A stretch of DNA of 64,000 nt from Methanobrevibacter thaueri (GTDB lineage Archaea > Methanobacteriota > Methanobacteria > Methanobacteriales > Methanobacteriaceae). Shown here piece by piece: positions 1 to 7,189 of this stretch. Position numbers and translations under genes: made by a program. The notes beneath the pieces were generated by a model that was not told the origin of the DNA, did not search any database, and saw only the letters and a list, made by a program, of their open reading frames with translations. The stretch covers positions 62,001-126,000 of the forward strand of contig NZ_MZGS01000014.1 in NCBI RefSeq assembly GCF_003111625.1. Reading direction: 5' to 3'. The first letter of the stretch is position 1, and the number at the start of each line of letters is the position of its first letter.

Positions 1-712
1 CTTCTTTAAAATAAGGAATAGAATTTACAATTTCATCACTCCCATTAATAAATGTAATGTAATCAATAATATAAGGCAAACTTTCTAAATTAGGATTGGT
101 TACATCAAAAATAATAGAATTAGAAATTGTTATACTATTTTTAAAATCATTAAAATCATCATCTAATTCTAAATTTGCACTCAATTGATTTAATGCCTCA
201 CCACTATCTAATAATATATCTTTAAAATTTACATAATTATTAATTCTTTTATTAATTACTGAATTTGGTGAGAGAACAGTCATAGATTTAACTTTATTTA
301 AAGTAATATGTTCTGCAAATTTTATAGGCCAATCTTTATCTGAAAAATGTTTAAGAGTGTGAAATGCATAACCAAAAGAAACAGCATAAATATTATCTTC
401 AAATTCATCTGGTTTTGTGACATCAATTTTATATTCATTTATTAAAAGAACCGCCTTTGGTTTAACTGAATAATTTACATCCCCTAAATTAAATTGTTCC
501 CTAACCCAATTCCAAGAAAGACCCTTTTCTTGCTGTTCATCCTTGTAATACAAATGCATAGAAAAATTATATTGAATATTTTCTAGATAATTACTTTCTA
601 ACTCAAAATTAAATTCCTCATCAGATAATTCATAATCATTTTCATCAGTTAACTCCTGAATTAATTGGTTTTCCAAATCATTATTAATTTTATAGATATT
701 TATTCTTGACAT
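1..712 (-). CDS. TIGR04141/DUF6119-like protein, C-terminus cut by window edge
   Basis: An open frame of 237 residues runs from an ATG at 710-712 to the window edge with no stop, so the C-terminal part is missing. The readable part has the layout I associate with the sporadically distributed TIGR04141/DUF6119 family: an N-terminal strand (SRINIYKI), a central AVSFGYAFHTLKHF segment, then a GEALNQLSANLEL stretch followed by an acidic linker. That assignment is from pattern memory only. The function of the family is not established; its patchy distribution suggests an accessory or defence role. It begins 35 bp after the DUF2188 gene on the same strand, so the two are probably co-transcribed. 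The sequence is very AT-rich, like the rest of the first 4 kb. Confidence 0.55.
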   Translation of the reverse strand, partial: MSRINIYKINNDLENQLIQELTDENDYELSDEEFNFELESNYLENIQYNFSMHLYYKDEQQEKGLSWNWVREQFNLGDVNYSVKPKAVLLINEYKIDVTKPDEFEDNIYAVSFGYAFHTLKHFSDKDWPIKFAEHITLNKVKSMTVLSPNSVINKRINNYVNFKDILLDSGEALNQLSANLELDDDFNDFKNSITISNSIIFDVTNPNLESLPYIIDYITFINGSDEIVNSIPYFKE

Positions 713-747
713 TTTTTCTCCAGTGAAAAGGTAAAAAAAATTAAATT

Positions 748-987
748 TTACCCTTTAATATTCTTAGGATCTTTTTTCCTAACGTAAGTATTTGACTCAG
801 TTATTTTTCCATCTTTCCTGTGAATTTTCACTTCAGCGTTTCCATGGTTTTTGGCCTGAGCCCTTGCTTTTCCAATAGCTTCATTTTTAGTATTGCTTAG
901 TGTTGAAGCTCTCTTGCTGTTTGGCTTTTTTGTCGCCCAATTTCCTTCTTTAGTATATACAACATGAATTTGTTCTTTTTTAGCCAT
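748..987 (-). CDS. DUF2188 small protein
   Basis: This 79-residue protein starts MAKKEQIHVVYTKEGNWATK and has the complete DUF2188 pattern: an N-terminal HVV..EGNWA strand, a region of basic residues with NTKNEAIGKARAQAKNHG, then a VKIHRKDGKI strand. The ATG at 985-987 is preferred to one 36 bp upstream because the family begins exactly here and the upstream 12 residues look like leader sequence. DUF2188 proteins are small, single-domain and of unknown function. It is the first gene of an apparent two-gene unit with the DUF6119-like gene. A TATA-like stretch lies about 70 bp upstream, near 1060. Confidence 0.8.
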   Translation of the reverse strand: MAKKEQIHVVYTKEGNWATKKPNSKRASTLSNTKNEAIGKARAQAKNHGNAEVKIHRKDGKITESNTYVRKKDPKNIKG

Positions 988-989
988 TA

Positions 990-2379
990 TTTTACCGCTA
1001 TAATTAATTATGCAACTAAACAAAAGTGTAAAAACTAAATTAGAAACTATAAAAAAAAGTTATATTTAAATATCTTAAAATCGATATTAAATCTAACTTA
1101 TTATGTTTTCATGATATAGTTTCTGTCTTTTTTGATAGGTCATTACTTTAGTAGGATTCAGTAATGATCTACATTTAGACCGTTAATTTTTTTGTTTATC
1201 TTTTGTAATCACATAACTTTAATTATTATTTTTTATATACTATAAATTTTTCGGTAAAAACTGCTTTTTAATCAATATTTTTGACTACAAAAAACTATCA
1301 AATATTTAAAATAAAAATTAATTAATTTTTAACAGTTTTATGAAAAAATAAGATTTTTCTTACATTTCAAAATGATAAAAAAGAACTATCTTAATTTTTC
1401 TTGTAAAAAAATGTTAAACCAAATCTATATGTTGAATTCCAAAAAATATATTTTCAAAAATCAATTAAAAATTTTATATTTATATCGTAATTGTCAACAT
1501 ACAAGTATCATAAGCAAAACAACAAATAGCCAATATGATTCAGTATCACATATAATAATCAGATTTTTATTATAGTTCAAAATATGATGATTTAAGAAAA
1601 ATAATGCCTCAATCAATTATTATAAAATAGAATATTGATTCCTAAAAACAATCATTCCAGAACCTTTTTCAAAAATTCAACTTAAAAATCTGTCCCCCAC
1701 ATATAGTATTGAGGACGTAACAACATTAGAAATCAATTCATCCAATACTAGCCATTAATGTCTTTTAAAATTCAACTTGAAGTGAAAATTAAATTACAAA
1801 ATTCTACAAAGCCACCTAACACAACCCAAGGAACATCACTCCTAAAAAATTAACGTATCTTACTCGCACAAATATGCTTAACTCTTTTTAATGAATTTCA
1901 TTTTCAAAGATTTTTGATTTGATAATATAATACTGAAATTTAAAATTTGCCATAAATAAATAAATATTCAAAATAAAAACAATATTGCCCACAACATATA
2001 CACACATTTAAATAGTAATTATTCCAAACTTCAACAATACGAGACAACTAGAAATAGAACAATCATACTTACTTGTCATAATACATTATAATAAAGAAAT
2101 TTTATTAATTTCTTAATTTAACTAATAAATTCATATTATAATAAATTAAATTATATTTAATTTTAAATACTAATAAATAAAAGTCTGAAAATCAATATAA
2201 ATCATTTTAATTTAATTTTAAAAATTGTCATATTTTAATTTTTCCAATTTTGTCATAATTAATAAAAATATTTATATATAATTTAGGACAGAACATATTA
2301 TACCCAAGAATATATATCAAACAACGATGTTAAAACTTTAAATACGACATCAAGATAATTAATTAAGATAGGTGAAAAA
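990..2379. other. AT-rich gene-poor stretch
   Basis: About 1.4 kb without a convincing gene. The only longer frame (1372-1575) is a run of Lys/Asn/Ile/Tyr codons without a ribosome binding site or recognisable domain. An imperfect repeat sits at about 1094-1180 and has an inverted partner at about 4005-4091. A short inverted pair (TAGTATTG / CAATACTA) lies near 1705-1750. The 3' end carries the promoter of the following Xre gene, with a GATGT...ACATC pair near 2325-2352 that could be its operator. The stretch may be decayed coding sequence, but I could not recognise what it was. Confidence 0.5.
1094..1180 (+). repeat. Left copy of inverted repeat flanking the Xre-ImmA-PIN module
   Basis: It reads from outside to inside as ACTTATTAT..., then CTGTCTTTTTT, then GTCATTACT, a 12-nt spacer and AGTAATGA. 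The right copy (4005-4091), read on the other strand, has the same blocks in the same order. The core block (ctgtctttttt.ata.gtcattact) matches with two differences. Each copy contains its own small hairpin, TCATTACT/AGTAATGA. Confidence 0.6.
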
Positions 2380-2712
2380 ATGGCAGGTATACATGAAAGA
2401 TTAAAACAACTAAGGGAGGAAAATAATTATAGTCAAGAACAAGTCGCAAATTATTTGGAAATGGATCAAAGTTATATTTCCAAAATAGAAAAAGGAAAAA
2501 GAAATTTGAATGAAATTTCTTTTAATAAACTTTGCCTATTATATAATTGTTCACCGGATTATCTTTTAGGAAAATCTGATGATTATGAGTCTCCAAAATT
2601 AGCATTTAGGTCTGATGAAAGTGTTGATTTATTTGCTATTGCAAAAATGAATCAGGTAATTGGTTATTTAAAATTTTTAAGAAAAGTAGAGAGGAAAATT
2701 GAAAATGATTAA
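2380..2712 (+). CDS. Xre/HTH_3-family transcriptional regulator
   Basis: A 110-residue DNA-binding protein. Residues about 5-62 form a Cro/C1-type helix-turn-helix: RLKQLREENNYSQEQVA, then the recognition helix around DQSYISKIEKGKR, then the ELS-type closing helix ending PDYLLGK. The last 45 residues are an uncharacterised charged tail, possibly for dimerisation or for contact with the downstream protease. The start follows AGATAGGTGAAAAA, a good GGTGA site. Its end overlaps the start of the ImmA-like gene, so the two are translationally coupled. Such regulators normally repress their own operon, and cleavage or removal by the ImmA partner relieves repression; here that is inferred from arrangement. 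Confidence 0.9.
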   Translation: MAGIHERLKQLREENNYSQEQVANYLEMDQSYISKIEKGKRNLNEISFNKLCLLYNCSPDYLLGKSDDYESPKLAFRSDESVDLFAIAKMNQVIGYLKFLRKVERKIEND

Positions 2713-3433
2713 TCCAGATATAATTTTTAAAGCAGAAATACTTAGAAAATCATGGGACATTGATAATACAAGTCCTTTGAACATTTTACAAAGTGCCCTT
2801 GGAAATATTAATAATTTAACAATATTATGGTTTCCAATGATTGACGAGTTAAGTGGATGTTGCAGCAAAACAGAAGACGACAATATTATTTGCATTAACT
2901 CCAAGCATTCAAAAGGAAGGCAAAACTTCACTCTTGCCCATGAGTTGTATCATTTATTATATGAGGATGAAAAGGACTCTTTTGTTTGTAATGTCAACTC
3001 ATCAGATGAAAGTGAAAAAAATGCAAATAAATTTGCAGAATGCCTTTTAATTCCAAATATAGGATTATATGAATTTATTAAAAGAAATAATATTGATGAT
3101 TGGAGTTTGAATGATATTATTAAATGTGAACAATATTTTCAAATCAGCCATGCTGCAATGTTATGTAAACTCAGACGAGAAAATATGATTTCATATGATG
3201 ACTATTTAATATTTAAATCCGGTGTTAAATCAGCAGCATGGAATTTAGGATACGATTTAAGCCTATATGAACCTACTAATGAACATTATACATTAGGAAA
3301 AATAATCCCCTTATCCGGCATGGCCTATGATAATAATATGATTACTGGAGGCAAATATGACGAAATATTACTAAACATTTTTAGGGGTGATATGGTCTAT
3401 AACACCCTTAATGAGGATGATGATATTGTTTGA
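2705..3433 (+). CDS. ImmA/IrrE-family metallopeptidase
   Basis: A 242-residue protein with the zinc-protease signature HELYH at residues 79-83 (within FTLAHELYHLLY) and the downstream ANKFAECLLIP segment typical of COG2856 (ImmA/IrrE), where a further acidic ligand is expected. In characterised systems these proteases cleave or inactivate an Xre-type repressor. The ATG at 2705 is chosen over a TTG at 2699 because GAGAGG lies about 8 bases upstream of it. The frame overlaps the Xre gene by 8 bp and the PIN-like gene by 14 bp, making a tight three-gene unit. The C-terminal 100 residues (after the protease domain) are not recognised. Confidence 0.88.
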   Translation: MINPDIIFKAEILRKSWDIDNTSPLNILQSALGNINNLTILWFPMIDELSGCCSKTEDDNIICINSKHSKGRQNFTLAHELYHLLYEDEKDSFVCNVNSSDESEKNANKFAECLLIPNIGLYEFIKRNNIDDWSLNDIIKCEQYFQISHAAMLCKLRRENMISYDDYLIFKSGVKSAAWNLGYDLSLYEPTNEHYTLGKIIPLSGMAYDNNMITGGKYDEILLNIFRGDMVYNTLNEDDDIV

Positions 3434-3992
3434 AACAGACGTATTTTATGATTCGGATTGTTTAAGTTGTTTTTTGGCCGTAAGGGAGTGTGGAATTTTA
3501 CAGAAATTATTTTCCAAAATAATAGTTCCTGGAGTAGTGGCGCATGAAATTTTAAAAAAAGGCACACCTCAACATATTAAGGACAACTTTAATGATTTGG
3601 TTAAATTAGACTTTGTTGAAGTTCGTGGAATGGAAGTTGGTTCTTCTGAACATGAACTTTTCAATGACATTAAAAGAGATTATGAATTCATGGGAGATGG
3701 TGAAGCCGCAGTTATCGCTTTAAATCAAGAAAATGGTGGAGTGATTGCCAGCAATAATCTCAGAGATGTTAAAGATTATGTTGAGGATTATGATTTGAAC
3801 TTGATTACAACCGCATTCATACTGGCAATAGCTTATGAAAATCATTTAAAAACAAAAGAAGAGTTAGATAAAATTTGGAAAGATATGATAAACAATGGTC
3901 GGAAAAGATCATTACCTCGCAATGTCAATTCATTTACACAGTATTATGATGAATTATATTTAGATGATATGTTATTTATGGGGTTAAATTAG
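3420..3992 (+). CDS. PIN-like nuclease domain protein, putative toxin
   Basis: About 190 residues with a PIN-fold layout. There is an N-terminal strand ending in an acidic residue (ILFETDVFYDS), a conserved-looking helix leading to VPGVVAHEIL, a central GDGEAAVIAL motif, and a later ASNNLRDVKDY motif, which correspond to the acidic metal-binding positions of PIN ribonucleases. It resembles the DUF3368 branch, though the usual first aspartate motif is altered (FETD). The ATG at 3420 is used; 3411 and 3417 are alternatives in the same frame. As the third gene of an Xre-ImmA operon it is likely the effector. PIN toxins usually cleave RNA; that activity is inferred here, not shown. Confidence 0.7.
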   Translation: MILFETDVFYDSDCLSCFLAVRECGILQKLFSKIIVPGVVAHEILKKGTPQHIKDNFNDLVKLDFVEVRGMEVGSSEHELFNDIKRDYEFMGDGEAAVIALNQENGGVIASNNLRDVKDYVEDYDLNLITTAFILAIAYENHLKTKEELDKIWKDMINNGRKRSLPRNVNSFTQYYDELYLDDMLFMGLN

Positions 3993-4004
3993 ATATCAGT
4001 CTTT

Positions 4005-4091
4005 TAATTAGGTCATTACTAAACTAGCCGACAATAGTAATGACTTATAAAAAAAGACAGAACTAATTATGTAGAACAATAATAAGTCAAA
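4005..4091 (-). repeat. Right copy of inverted repeat flanking the Xre-ImmA-PIN module
   Basis: Starts 13 bp after the PIN-like stop. The hairpin GTCATTACT (4012-4020) / AGTAATGAC (4036-4044) has a perfect 9-bp stem. Read on the minus strand it continues outward to the AAAAAAAGACAG block at 4049-4060 and an ATAATAAGT end, mirroring the left copy at 1094-1180. No transposase lies between the copies. Confidence 0.6.
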
Positions 4092-4339
4092 TAATAATAT
4101 TCATTTAGAACTATTTAAACATGACCTTTGAAAAGTTAAATATATCCAACAAATGTTTAACATCAGCGTAAAAAATTTAACTGATTTCAATTTTATCCAC
4201 CCAATTAAAAGTAAAATTTTTCTTACGTATCTTTTAACTAAAAAGATGCTGATAATTCTTATTTTTAAAAAATACAAATCAAAAACTTTATATATTATGT
4301 TTCAATGACTACAATTTTTCAAAATGACTTCAAAAAGGA
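4092..4339. other. AT-rich intergenic DNA
   Basis: No gene or recognisable RNA seen. It separates the inverted repeat from the promoter of the small-peptide locus. Confidence 0.5.
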
Positions 4340-4347
4340 TTATATAC
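4340..4347 (+). promoter_or_regulatory. TATA box of the small-peptide RNA locus
   Basis: TTATATAC at 4340-4347 would place an archaeal transcription start about 25 bases downstream, at roughly 4368-4372. That is where the sequence GAAAAGACCTC begins, which is complementary to GAGGTCTTTTC at 4671-4681. Confidence 0.4.
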
Positions 4348-4413
4348 TGTTAAATACATATATTAACTCTTGAAAAGACCTCAAAATAAGATTACGGAAG
4401 GAGGTAGATATTC

Positions 4414-4587
4414 ATGAAAAATATTTACACACATGTTTATTTATTAACCGTTTCAGTTTCACCACATTACTGTTTTGGTGTTCTTTCCATGCTCTCAAAT
4501 GGAGGTGAAAACTGTGGAGTTAATTATCTTCATCATAGGAACATATTGTTTCAATATTATGACAATGATAATCCCATATATAGATAG
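4414..4587 (+). CDS. 57-codon frame overlapping the small membrane peptide
   Basis: ATG at 4414 follows AAGGAGGTAGATATTC, one of the strongest ribosome binding sites in the window. The 57-residue product (MKNIYTHVYLLTVSV...) is rich in His, Tyr and Asn and resembles no family I know. It covers nearly the whole of the 26-codon frame in a different phase, ending 7 bases before that frame does. This is the arrangement of mok and hok, where translating the outer frame opens the inner one. It may be purely a regulatory reading frame; whether the protein itself matters cannot be told. Confidence 0.35.
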   Translation: MKNIYTHVYLLTVSVSPHYCFGVLSMLSNGGENCGVNYLHHRNILFQYYDNDNPIYR

Positions 4588-4594
4588 AAGATAA
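4514..4594 (+). CDS. 26-residue hydrophobic membrane peptide, candidate toxin
   Basis: A GTG start at 4514 sits 8 bases after GGAGG (4501-4505). The peptide begins VELIIFIIGTYCFNIM, is almost entirely hydrophobic, and ends in Asp-Arg-Arg, so it would span the membrane once with a basic end. Its ribosome binding site is complementary to a segment just after the stop codon (4604-4612). Size, hydrophobicity, strong but maskable binding site and overlap with a longer frame fit a type I toxin peptide. No homologue is recognised, and a frame this short could be chance. Confidence 0.4.
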   Translation: MELIIFIIGTYCFNIMTMIIPYIDRR

Positions 4595-4711
4595 TAGCCT
4601 ACATTTCACCTCAGTTAGGTAATTAAGTATAAACAAGTCAATGAAGGTCTTTGAAAACTTCTGTTTTCACGAGGTCTTTTCCCTGGAGATGGCCAACTGT
4701 TTAATTACCTA

Positions 4712-5048
4712 TTTTCAGAATTTCGTTAAATTTATATATTGTATATGATAATACAATTATACAAGAGAGTTACTTTCAAGTAAACCTCTATTAGAGAGCA
4801 AAAATCTTTAATTTAATGTCAATGTGGTTATTGTGGAGATTTTTCTCTACAATATGGCATTAATTAATTGATATTATGTATTCATGTGAAAAAATTTATT
4901 TTTAAGATTTTAATGATGAATTTCATGCACAAAAACACTCATTTACTAAAAGCCAATATAATCAGTTAAATTTAACCCACTTTCCCTGTTTTAGAATTTT
5001 CCAAATATATGGAAAATAATTTATATAATACCCAAAATACATATCACC
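4712..5048. other. Intergenic DNA with a hairpin and the promoter of the surface-protein gene
   Basis: A stem-loop ATTGTGGAGA/TCTCTACAAT lies near 4834-4857, enclosed by a weaker AATG..CATT pair. A similar TGGAG...CTCCA hairpin occurs at 5971-5986. A TATA-like TTTATATAAT near 5020 probably drives the gene at 5049. No gene seen. Confidence 0.45.
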
Positions 5049-5810
5049 ATGAAAATGAAATTGCTTCTCCTTTTTGCCATACTGGTAATAACAATTTCCC
5101 CGGTCATGGCCGGGAACAACACGACTGTTGTGGACAATCCTACTCAGTACCTATCAGATGAGCCCATGACTGAAGCGCTTGAAAGTGGAGATTCCAACAT
5201 TAGCTTCAGCGACGGATACAAGGGATACTGTATTGAATGGGGTGAGCATTCAGCTGAAAAGGGAGATAAGTTCTATGTCCATGACGGGGATGTCGACAAC
5301 AACATAAAAACATTCTTCGTATATTTCTATGAGGAGTCACAGCGTGACGTCATTGCCACCCAGCATATGATTTGGAAATTCACCGACAACAAGCAGTTCA
5401 GCAGGTTCAATCAGACACTGTATGAAAAAATCATCGAGAAATCCGCAACTGTCAAGGTGCCCAATGACGGTGTCTTGAAGATCAACGACACCACTGAAAT
5501 GGTTTACAGTTTCCGAAATTTCATATCCAACATCAACGAGTATCAGAATTACTTCGCATACAAGATATATTTCAGAAACATAACTCTTCAAAACAACCTG
5601 ACTCAAAACTCAACAGGAAATGGATCAGACAGCACTTCCCAAAACACTACAAACCAGACAAACATCAAAGAGAACCTTACACAAAATCACACAAACGCAT
5701 CCTTTAAAAAGACCAGATTCGCCAAAGTGAATGGAAGTTATGAGACAGGCAATCCTCTTGTGTTGCTTTTATTGTCCCTGGCAGTGTTGGTTTTTAAAAG
5801 AAGAAACTGA
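5049..5810 (+). CDS. Putative thioester-domain (Cys-Gln) surface protein
   Basis: A 253-residue secreted protein. Residues 1-21 form a signal peptide (MKMKLLLLFAILVITISPVMA). The mature part contains YCIEW with Cys61 and TQHMIW with Gln105, the spacing and context of the TQXA/thioester adhesion domain, in which the Cys and Gln side chains form an internal thioester that can bond covalently to a target surface. Residues about 185-225 are a Thr/Asn/Ser-rich linker with many N-x-T/S sites, and the C-terminus (NPLVLLLLSLAVLVFKRRN) is a membrane anchor with a basic end. It would be a cell-surface adhesin. It carries its own promoter. The thioester call rests on two short motifs; otherwise it would be an orphan anchored protein. 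Confidence 0.62.
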   Translation: MKMKLLLLFAILVITISPVMAGNNTTVVDNPTQYLSDEPMTEALESGDSNISFSDGYKGYCIEWGEHSAEKGDKFYVHDGDVDNNIKTFFVYFYEESQRDVIATQHMIWKFTDNKQFSRFNQTLYEKIIEKSATVKVPNDGVLKINDTTEMVYSFRNFISNINEYQNYFAYKIYFRNITLQNNLTQNSTGNGSDSTSQNTTNQTNIKENLTQNHTNASFKKTRFAKVNGSYETGNPLVLLLLSLAVLVFKRRN

Positions 5811-6238
5811 TAGGATATTGAAATCTCCATTTCAGGTAACTGCTGATTATATCAGTCGGTTGTGGGTTGATTTTACTAACTATCAAAAATATTCTTCAAA
5901 TTATCTTTAACTAACAATTCCGTCATGGATGAGCCATACATTAAGCAAGATTGATTATGTAATACAATAGTGGAGTTTAGTCTCCATATTCTTTTTTAAG
6001 CAGAAATATACGTATTTCTGAAAAAACATTGTTACTAAAAAGGGATAAGTGTAAATAATAACTAAATAAAAACTTAATAAACCTAAGTAAGTTGTGTAAA
6101 AAATCTTACGCATATTTTCTGTTGAACCATTCCAATTCATATCTTCCCAGCACTGAGAAGAAAAGACCTCCTGAAAACAGAAGTTAACTGCATAATATAT
6201 ATTACATCAAAGGAAAATATTAAATAAGGAGGTAACTT
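5811..6238. other. Intergenic region with hairpins and a repeat copy
   Basis: It contains a TGGAG-TTTAGT-CTCCA stem (5971-5986) followed by a T-run (5992-5997), a possible terminator on the plus strand. Next comes a perfect 8-bp stem palindrome CAGAAATA/TATTTCTG (6001-6020), then the 26-bp segment 6160-6185 that is complementary (one mismatch) to 4656-4681. The 61-codon frame on the minus strand (5955-6140) is hydrophobic but has only a weak ribosome binding site and is not called. TAAGGAGGT at 6225-6233 serves the next gene. Confidence 0.5.
6160..6185 (-). repeat. Inverted copy of the 3' segment of the small-peptide RNA
   Basis: On the minus strand this reads AACTTCTGTTTTCA, one base different in the middle, then GAGGTCTTTTC: 25 of 26 bases match 4656-4681. 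A plus-strand transcript across it would be complementary to the region of the peptide mRNA that holds both the 5'-end pairing partner and the alternative anti-binding-site. Confidence 0.6.
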
Positions 6239-6697
6239 ATGAACAAGAAGATATTCACTATATTATTATTGTTTGCCATAGTTGCAAGCGTCAGTGCAGT
6301 TTCTGCATTTGATTTAGGCGACCTATTCGGCACCAACAACAGCGAACAGGTAACAATTGGAGGAATCAATTTCACCATTCCCGACGGTTATGAGGAAGTC
6401 GAATCAGAATTCATGAATCAGACAAGCGATGATTTTAGCACAGGCAACTATACTGTGGAAGGAAAAGCATTCCAGAACAATGGAACAGATGTTGAAATCG
6501 TTGTTGGAAATTACACCAACTGCATGGAATTACTGCAAAATCGCACTGATTTAGGTAATGAAACCACCATTTCAGGCATTGCAGGATATGCCGACGAAGA
6601 GGGAGACACATACATCTTCAATTATGAGGATTCAAACTATTTAGTAACAATTACAAGCAATGACAAGAATGCAATTGCTGAGTTTCTAATAGCTTAA
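6239..6697 (+). CDS. Small secreted protein, unknown function
   Basis: A 152-residue protein with a clear signal peptide (MNKKIFTILLLFAIVASVSA, cleavage near VSAFD). The mature part has a repeated-strand layout with FTIPDGYEEVESE, and later GIAGYADEEGDTYIFNYEDSNYLVTI, ending in a short helix NAIAEFLIA. Proteins of this build (a signal peptide followed by a single alpha/beta domain of about 110 residues) recur in this genome; the gene at 33703 looks distantly related. The ribosome binding site AAGGAGGTAACTT is strong. It is probably co-transcribed with the 50-codon membrane protein gene 23 bp downstream. Function unknown. Confidence 0.8.
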   Translation: MNKKIFTILLLFAIVASVSAVSAFDLGDLFGTNNSEQVTIGGINFTIPDGYEEVESEFMNQTSDDFSTGNYTVEGKAFQNNGTDVEIVVGNYTNCMELLQNRTDLGNETTISGIAGYADEEGDTYIFNYEDSNYLVTITSNDKNAIAEFLIA

Positions 6698-6720
6698 CTT
6701 AATCAATAGGAGGTCCAAAC

Positions 6721-6873
6721 ATGTCCCCGATAATAACAATAGCAAGTATAATCATCATTATAGTGGGTGTAGTGGAGCTTATAAGAAAACCTGATATGGA
6801 ACACAAAACCCTTACAATCATTATACTGGCTTTATTGGCAATATTCACCGCATTAAATGCACTAGGCATATAA
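6721..6873 (+). CDS. 50-residue two-helix membrane protein
   Basis: An ATG at 6721 follows AATAGGAGGTCCAAAC, an excellent ribosome binding site, and the frame runs 50 codons to TAA at 6871-6873. The product has two hydrophobic helices (about residues 4-19 and 31-49) joined by a charged loop around LIRKPDMEHK, so both ends probably lie on the same side of the membrane. It directly follows the secreted-protein gene and is likely part of the same transcript. Not recognised; small proteins of this kind may be accessory subunits or regulators. Confidence 0.65.
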   Translation: MSPIITIASIIIIIVGVVELIRKPDMEHKTLTIIILALLAIFTALNALGI

Positions 6874-7189
6874 TTCAAGAAAACACGGCAAAAACCATCA
6901 CCCCTCTAACTTTTTCTATCTATTTTCAATACACCTAGCAAATAATCCTTAAAACCATGACCGTTGACATCCATGACAATGAACATTTCCCAAGTCATCA
7001 ACTATAAGAATTATTAATTATAGGTTAATTTATTTTATATTTTATATCATTAAGTAGTAGAATAAATAATCATTCCTTTAATTTAAAGAAAAGGTTTAAA
7101 TATAACCTAAAACATATATTATATTAGACACATGTAGCTACTATTTTTATAAAAAAAGTGTCCAACCATCAAAAAATGAGGAATAAACC
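6874..7189. other. Intergenic region with the promoter of the histone-like gene
   Basis: T-rich stretches after 6900 could end the upstream transcript. Near 7090-7105 GGTTTAAATATAACC resembles a BRE/TATA box. The 5' leader contains GACAC...GTGTC and a GAGG binding site just before 7190. No gene seen. Confidence 0.5.

Larger units (their letters stand above)
4372..4711 (+). ncRNA. Structured small-peptide mRNA, type I toxin-like
   Basis: Four perfect long-range complementarities lie in this short stretch. The predicted 5' end GAAAAGACCTC (4372-4382) pairs with GAGGTCTTTTC (4671-4681). The ribosome binding region of the 26-residue peptide, GAGGTGAAA (4502-4510), pairs with TTTCACCTC (4604-4612), just after its stop codon. 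GTGAAAAC (4505-4512) can instead pair with GTTTTCAC (4663-4670). TAGGTAATTAA (4616-4626) pairs with TTAATTACCTA (4701-4711). A local hairpin GAAAAC-TTCT-GTTTTC lies at 4653-4668. End-to-end pairing and a masked binding site are features of hok- and TxpA-type toxin mRNAs. That this RNA exists is inferred. Confidence 0.45.

Noticed and set aside
1372-1575. A 67-codon open frame in AT-rich DNA
   Set aside because: Composition is that of random AT-rich sequence, with no ribosome site and no domain pattern.
5955-6140. A 61-codon hydrophobic frame on the minus strand next to a repeat copy
   Set aside because: Only a weak ribosome site, includes hairpin sequences in its coding part, and no recognisable pattern; kept as part of the intergenic description.
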